DNA of 8,973 nt from JBHHYN01 sp046757565 (GTDB lineage: Bacteria > Pseudomonadota > Gammaproteobacteria > Eutrophobiales > Eutrophobiaceae). Shown here in pieces: positions 5,446 through 8,973 of this stretch. How positions within the stretch are numbered: position 1 is the first letter of the stretch; every line of letters begins with the position of its first letter. The notes beneath the pieces were generated by a model that was given only the letters and a program-made list of their open reading frames with translations, was not told the origin of the DNA and made no database searches. The stretch spans positions 1 to 8,973 of the forward strand of contig JBHHYN010000122.1 of assembly GCA_046757565.1 (NCBI GenBank), given 5' to 3'. The translations under genes and the position numbers were made by a program.

Positions 5446-6504
5446 ATGATAGAACCGTATAATGCTGTCGGTCTGATACCGACCGTTTGGGGTATTTCCA
5501 GGCGTGAAGATATCATGCGCAATATTGACCACCATCGGCATATGGTAAAAGCCGCATGCTGGTTATCGGGTCTGGACCTGCCTGTTCGCCTGATTGTCTT
5601 TCCCGAAGGCGCCTTGCAGGGGTTTAACGACGAAGTCCTGGATCTGGATCATGTTGCCTTCGCCAATGAATGCGCCATTGATATCCCGGGCCGGGAAACG
5701 GATGCCCTGGGTGAAATCGCACGTGAATACGGTGTTTACATCATGGCCCAGGCCAAGGCCCGGCACCCCGAGATCGAAGATCGTTTTTTTAATGTCGGTT
5801 TTATCCTGAATCCGCATGGAGACGTTATCCTCACTCATTACAAAGTTGCGCCGCTCTACCCCGTTGAGCACAGCGTCTGCCCTCATGATATTTTCGATTG
5901 GTGGGTTGAGCGTTACGGCCGTACTCTGGATGCATTTTTCCCTGTCGTGGATACTGACATAGGCTGTATGGGTATCATGATGGCGAACGAGGGTTCCTAT
6001 CCGGAACATGCACGTGGATTGGCGATGAACGGTGCAGAGATAGTTTACCGTGCCTCCATTCCACATCCTGCGGCGTCAAACGACTATTTCGAGATTCAAA
6101 GCAGGGCCAGGGCGTTGGATAATAATATGTACGTCCTGGCGCCTAATATGGGCACCTATTATCTGACTGCGGATGAGGATACGCCTATCGATACCTTTGG
6201 CGGCCGCTCCTGTATCATCGATTACCGCGGTCAGATCGTGGGCAAACAGGAATACGGTGGTGTATCGACAAGCGTCTGTGGCCCGATTAATATCGGGGCC
6301 TTACGCCATCATCGGCAAAATTCACAATGGACAAACTGGATCAAGGACCTGCGCACGGAGATGATCCAAATCATCTACGAAGAACCCATCTACCCGAAGA
6401 ATCTCTATGCCGAAAGAGCGCCGATGAAACACAAGGAGTATAAGGAAAAGGTGATCGACCGTCAGATAGCCCTGATGCAGAAGAGGGGGATCTGGAAGAA
6501 ATAG
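5446..6504 (+). CDS. Carbon-nitrogen hydrolase (nitrilase superfamily) homologue lacking the catalytic Cys
   Basis: A 352-residue member of the nitrilase superfamily, whose enzymes normally split amides, nitriles or N-carbamoyl compounds with a Glu-Lys-Cys triad. Glu54 in LIVFPEGALQGF (49-60) and Lys133 in THYKVAPLYPVEH (130-142) are in place. The third motif reads GIMMANEGSYPEHARGLAMNGAE (176-198): it aligns without gaps to the usual ICYDGRFPE or amidase ICDDGNYPE pattern, and puts Ala180 where the nucleophilic Cys belongs. The nearest Cys is Cys173, seven residues earlier. The long insertion around residues 143-165 and a tail of about 65 residues after the fold make it longer than simple nitrilase-fold enzymes (about 270). 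AAGGAT, 8 nt before the ATG, supports the start. It is likely cytosolic. It could be a pseudo-enzyme, a regulator, or an enzyme with an altered mechanism. The gene stands alone on its strand, convergent with the next. Confidence 0.9.
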   Translation: MIEPYNAVGLIPTVWGISRREDIMRNIDHHRHMVKAACWLSGLDLPVRLIVFPEGALQGFNDEVLDLDHVAFANECAIDIPGRETDALGEIAREYGVYIMAQAKARHPEIEDRFFNVGFILNPHGDVILTHYKVAPLYPVEHSVCPHDIFDWWVERYGRTLDAFFPVVDTDIGCMGIMMANEGSYPEHARGLAMNGAEIVYRASIPHPAASNDYFEIQSRARALDNNMYVLAPNMGTYYLTADEDTPIDTFGGRSCIIDYRGQIVGKQEYGGVSTSVCGPINIGALRHHRQNSQWTNWIKDLRTEMIQIIYEEPIYPKNLYAERAPMKHKEYKEKVIDRQIALMQKRGIWKK

Positions 6505-6510
6505 ACACTA

Positions 6511-6524
6511 TACTGTTCGCAGTA
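6511..6524. terminator. Short hairpin with TTCG loop between convergent genes
   Basis: TACTG (6511-6515) and CAGTA (6520-6524) form a 5-bp stem around a TTCG tetraloop, 6 nt after the stop of the nitrilase-like gene and before the end of the convergent lyase-like gene. The UUCG loop is very stable in RNA, but no T-run follows on either strand, so efficient intrinsic termination is uncertain. Confidence 0.3.
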
Positions 6525-6537
6525 CCCTCTATGATAA

Positions 6538-7005
6538 TCATGACCCTGTGAATTCAATTGCCCCATCCGGCAACAGATACAGGACTATGGCCCGGCCATT
6601 GGAAACCGTCGGACTATGCGCGGAATCCGGGCCATACACAACCCAGCCCGCACCGTGATTATCGAACCTGGCGCCTTCTGTTTCCGGGATAACCATGTCT
6701 ATCTCCCCGTTTGGATGGCGGTGATGGGGACCGACGATGTCCTCCATGTCGACGACATCAACCGAGAAACCATGCGTGGCTTCACCGGCCTTGATAACAC
6801 GTCCAAACTTGATCCCCCCCTGCTCATGATGACATAACCAGCCCTCTGCGATTCCTTTCCTGCAGGCATCGGACAGTTTCTGAAACTCTGTCCCATCGGG
6901 TGGATACCGGTCGTTCAGGTAATCCATTAATTCCCCATTAACAGAGCGTCCGGTTATGTCCGATGTAATGGAAAGTATCAGGTTTTCGAACTCTTCTTTT
7001 GGCAT
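6538..7005 (-). CDS. Cupin-like protein of the 4-hydroxylaminobenzoate lyase (DUF4863) family
   Basis: A 155-residue protein resembling, from memory, the DUF4863 family, which includes PnbB-type 4-hydroxylaminobenzoate lyase; that enzyme turns 4-hydroxylaminobenzoate into protocatechuate and ammonia in 4-nitrobenzoate degradation. An N-terminal helical part (1-55) leads into GWLCHHEQGGIKFGRV (55-70) and a cupin-type core. HHRHPNGE gives His95-x-His97-x3-Glu101, the first cupin metal motif, and VVYGPDSAHSPTV (122-134) supplies His130 of the second, so a single metal site is likely. The ribosome binding site AGGA sits 6 nt before the ATG at 7005. The gene is 58 bp downstream of the aspartic protease gene on the same strand and may share its transcript. 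No nitroreductase or protocatechuate gene is in the window, so the true substrate may differ. Confidence 0.78.
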   Translation of the reverse strand: MPKEEFENLILSITSDITGRSVNGELMDYLNDRYPPDGTEFQKLSDACRKGIAEGWLCHHEQGGIKFGRVIKAGEATHGFSVDVVDMEDIVGPHHRHPNGEIDMVIPETEGARFDNHGAGWVVYGPDSAHSPTVSNGRAIVLYLLPDGAIEFTGS

Positions 7006-7063
7006 AATAATCCTACCTCTCGCCTGTCAATTTACCGGACTTGGAAATATCCACTGCCGGACG

Positions 7064-7708
7064 TTATTTCTTTTGTAATTGTAAAAGACCGCCTTCACGT
7101 TTTATATCCAGTCTGCTCAGGAACGAATTGCCCAGTAATATTACTTTGGGATAATCGCTGTTATGGACCGCGCCTGTTACATCCTGTAATTCGATATCGC
7201 CAACTTTAACTTTTTTCAGTTTTACCAGATACACGTTTTCCAGTCCCGAGGCGGTACTGGAAACCGATTTATCTCCCTTCATTCTGTAATCAAGTCCAAT
7301 CCGTTTGGCGTCATTTCTGTTCATGGAGATTACCGTTGCACCCGTGTCTACGACAAATCTCACCTGGAAATCATTGATACTGCCGTTCACCCAATACATA
7401 CCCTGGCTGTCGGGGGCGATGGATACCGTTTTTTGTCCCGTTGGCCCTTTGAATCTGCTTCCTATGTGGGTGCCCAGGGGATAACTCTTGCGGATACCGT
7501 TGATCTCAAGTACCGCCTCCTTGCTGTTTGCGGATATGAGTGTGACACCCTCTGGTGAAGTTTTGCCTGCGTCCAGGGTCCGTTGTTTTCCGTCCAGTTG
7601 CACAATCGCCTTGTTTTTAAACAGCCCGACAATGATAATTTTATCGACGGCTTTGGCAGGTTGAAAAAACGCGACGAGAAAAATAATGCAGGCAATTCTG
7701 TGAAACAT
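7064..7708 (-). CDS. Periplasmic clan AA (retropepsin-like) aspartic protease, TIGR02281 type
   Basis: A 214-residue protein with a signal peptide (hydrophobic 7-16, cleavage after AKA at 18-20), so it should be periplasmic. After it comes an N-terminal beta-rich domain (about 22-85) that contains VGLFKNKAIVQLDGK (27-41) and KTSPEGVTLI (49-58), and then a retropepsin domain. The active-site motif is VVDTGATVISM (119-129) with Asp121, and the flap/end motif is VILLGNSFLSRL (189-200), the hydrophobic-hydrophobic-Gly of retropepsins. As in retroviruses, a homodimer would be required, since only one Asp motif is present. The order and length agree with the bacterial TIGR02281 family, common in Gammaproteobacteria; physiological substrates are largely unknown. 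A plausible promoter precedes it. It is divergent from the DAHP synthase gene and upstream of the cupin-like gene. Confidence 0.87.
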   Translation of the reverse strand: MFHRIACIIFLVAFFQPAKAVDKIIIVGLFKNKAIVQLDGKQRTLDAGKTSPEGVTLISANSKEAVLEINGIRKSYPLGTHIGSRFKGPTGQKTVSIAPDSQGMYWVNGSINDFQVRFVVDTGATVISMNRNDAKRIGLDYRMKGDKSVSSTASGLENVYLVKLKKVKVGDIELQDVTGAVHNSDYPKVILLGNSFLSRLDIKREGGLLQLQKK

Positions 7709-7739
7709 CTTTTATGCTGTCATGGAATGGATTGATAAC

Positions 7740-7768
7740 TATATAGAGGGAACAAGACAGATATACAA
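7740..7768 (-). promoter_or_regulatory. Weak promoter candidate for the aspartic protease gene
   Basis: On the minus strand TTGTAT (7763-7768) and TATATA (7740-7745) are separated by 17 bp and would start transcription about 25 nt before the protease ATG. The match to consensus is only moderate (three and four of six). No equally good promoter for the divergent DAHP synthase gene was found in the 83-bp gap. Confidence 0.28.
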
Positions 7769-7791
7769 GATATAGCAGGTGTAATAAAAAA

Positions 7792-8913
7792 ATGATAGTC
7801 ATTCTTCATCCCAATACCGATAAATCGGAGAGCGCTTATAGCAAACTCACCGATTATCTAAATGGACTTCCGGATATCACCGTGACCACTCATGAGGAAA
7901 TCGGTACGGAACAGCGGCTTACCGAATTATATCTGATAGGAAATACATTGGCCCTCGATGAAAATATGATTGAAAACTTTGATGTCGTGGACCGGGTTGT
8001 ACGGGTTTCCAGGGAGTACCGGATTCTTGGGCGGCACCAGAATGATAATCGTTCGAGCTATTTCGATTATAACGGGGTCAGATTCAGTCAGGATAATTTA
8101 CACGTCTTCGCAGGGTTATGTGCCGTCGACACCGCGCAACATGTGGAAATGATGATGCAGGCAGTACAGGAACACGGCCTGAAATGTACCCGTATGGGGG
8201 CCTATAAACCGCGCACCAGTCCCTATTCCTTTCAGGGCTATGGCCGGAACTGCCTTCCATATGTATTTGAATTAGCAGGAAAATATGACATTAAAGTCAT
8301 TGCCATGGAGATCACTCACGATGATCATATCGCAGAAATACAGGAGGCGCTGGATGATGCCGGTAACCCGACTGGTGTCATGTTGCAGATAGGCACGCGT
8401 AATACCCAGAATTTTGAACTGCTTAAAAGTGTCGGCCGGCAAAATCATTTTCCAATTCTGTTAAAACGGGGATTCGGTATCACTCTGGACGAATCCCTGA
8501 ATGCTGCGGAATATCTGGCCAGCGAAGGTAACCGTAATGTTATTTTATGCCTGCGCGGGATGAAGACAAATTTTGGCGACCCCCATCGTAATCTGGTTGA
8601 TTTTGCCCATGTGCCGGTGGTCAAGCGGCGCACGCGCATGCCTGTCGGTATTGATCCATCACATTCAGTCGGTACACGCAATGCCTCGCCCGATCAGATT
8701 CCGGATATCCTGCATGCCACAGCCCAGGGTGTTATCGCCGGGGCGAATATTGTGTTGGTGGATTTCCATCCGGATCCCGCCAAGGCCCTGGTAGATGGAC
8801 CACAGGCCCTGCTCCTGAATGAATTGCCCTGGTTTCTTGAGGATGTGCGGATTGCGCGGGAAGCGTACGAAAAACGCTGTCAGTTACGGAAACAGGTAGA
8901 CAGTGATAATTAA
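7792..8913 (+). CDS. Type I-beta DAHP synthase (3-deoxy-7-phosphoheptulonate synthase), divergent
   Basis: The 373-residue protein matches Thermotoga/Bacillus-type DAHP synthase, which joins phosphoenolpyruvate and erythrose 4-phosphate in the first step of the shikimate pathway. An N-terminal ferredoxin-like domain (about 1-75), in this type the site of feedback control, precedes the TIM barrel. Barrel motifs are YKPRTSPYSFQGYG (138-151), IGTRNTQNFELL (200-211), LLKRG (223-227), DPSHSVG (288-294) and HPDPAKALVDGPQ (326-338). Metal ligands by alignment to Thermotoga (Cys102, His272, Glu298, Asp309) are Cys110, His291, Asp324 and Asp335. Two oddities stand out: the usual GPC reads GLC (108-110), and Glu298 is replaced by Asp324. 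There is also a seven-residue insertion between His291 and Asp324. AGGTG, 10 nt before the ATG, serves as the ribosome binding site. A paralogue for specialised metabolism is possible. Confidence 0.88.
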   Translation: MIVILHPNTDKSESAYSKLTDYLNGLPDITVTTHEEIGTEQRLTELYLIGNTLALDENMIENFDVVDRVVRVSREYRILGRHQNDNRSSYFDYNGVRFSQDNLHVFAGLCAVDTAQHVEMMMQAVQEHGLKCTRMGAYKPRTSPYSFQGYGRNCLPYVFELAGKYDIKVIAMEITHDDHIAEIQEALDDAGNPTGVMLQIGTRNTQNFELLKSVGRQNHFPILLKRGFGITLDESLNAAEYLASEGNRNVILCLRGMKTNFGDPHRNLVDFAHVPVVKRRTRMPVGIDPSHSVGTRNASPDQIPDILHATAQGVIAGANIVLVDFHPDPAKALVDGPQALLLNELPWFLEDVRIAREAYEKRCQLRKQVDSDN

Positions 8914-8959
8914 AAAATAATGGGTCTTCAGCAGAATCTGTGGGTTGATATATAAACAG

Positions 8960-8973
8960 TAGCCCGTCATTCC
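8960..8973. repeat. Start of another palindromic intergenic unit, cut by the right edge
   Basis: TAGCCCGTCATTCC at 8960-8973 matches 2891-2904 with one mismatch and so begins another copy of the 28-bp hairpin unit seen in the element at 2866-3029. The flank before it does not contain the TGAATGG terminal repeat, so the unit can occur in different settings. The window ends before the stem can be confirmed. Confidence 0.5.

Noticed and set aside
5962..5964. Cys173 as the missing nucleophile of the nitrilase-like protein
   Set aside because: It is seven residues ahead of the nucleophile position, on the preceding strand in the gapless alignment, so it does not fit the elbow; kept only as a possibility for structure modelling.
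5563..6066. A 167-residue minus-strand frame inside the nitrilase-like gene
   Set aside because: Antisense to a gene with conserved catalytic motifs and lacking any motif of its own.
8914..8959. Intrinsic terminator after the DAHP synthase gene
   Set aside because: The A-rich stretch after the stop is not preceded by a GC-rich stem, and no stem followed by a T-run was found before the repeat at 8960.

Overview
The window reads as an accessory or lightly syntenic stretch of a proteobacterial chromosome, most likely gammaproteobacterial. The pointers are a periplasmic retropepsin-type aspartic protease of the TIGR02281 kind, a Tat-exported GMC dehydrogenase pair, a type I-beta DAHP synthase, and intergenic palindromes of the proteobacterial type whose core is TCCCGCGAAGGCGGGA. 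Base composition is moderate and the density is high: nine convincing genes, one of them cut by the left edge. I see no rRNA, tRNA, CRISPR array, transposase or phage gene. The species cannot be named from sequence alone.

Left block (1-2813, all minus strand). A split-barrel FMN protein of the pyridoxamine-phosphate-oxidase class (partial) lies downstream of a luciferase-like flavin/F420 oxidoreductase. Next come a DJ-1/PfpI-family protein (isonitrile-hydratase-like active site) and a small YdcZ-type membrane protein in a tight two-gene operon. This operon lies between inverted copies of a 17-bp repeat.

Middle block (2866-5170). A 142-bp non-coding, MITE-like palindromic element with imperfect terminal inverted repeats and 11-bp flanking direct repeats sits exactly at the 3' end of a GMC oxidoreductase gene. 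Its right-hand direct repeat contains that gene's stop codon. The GMC gene is preceded by a Tat-signal gluconate-2-dehydrogenase subunit-3-like gene. Together they look like an exported, membrane-associated FAD dehydrogenase whose catalytic subunit carries a C-x5-C-x3-C motif spaced like the [3Fe-4S] ligands of bacterial FAD glucose dehydrogenase. No cytochrome c subunit is adjacent.

Right block (5446-8913). A nitrilase-superfamily protein keeps the Glu and Lys of the triad but has Ala at the nucleophilic Cys position. It has a good promoter with operator-like palindromes. It converges on a two-gene minus-strand unit: a periplasmic aspartic protease, then a cupin-like protein resembling 4-hydroxylaminobenzoate lyase. 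Divergent from the protease is a type I-beta DAHP synthase with atypical residues at otherwise conserved active-site positions. The window ends inside another copy of the palindromic intergenic unit.

The genes do not form one obvious textbook pathway. Shared themes are flavin redox chemistry (four proteins if the F420/FMN enzyme is counted) and C-N or aromatic chemistry (nitrilase-like protein, DJ-1 isonitrile-hydratase-like protein, hydroxylaminobenzoate-lyase-like cupin, DAHP synthase). The items most worth a second look are the Cys-less nitrilase homologue, the divergent DAHP synthase, the Fe-S-type GMC subunit without a cytochrome partner, and the structured MITE-like element.
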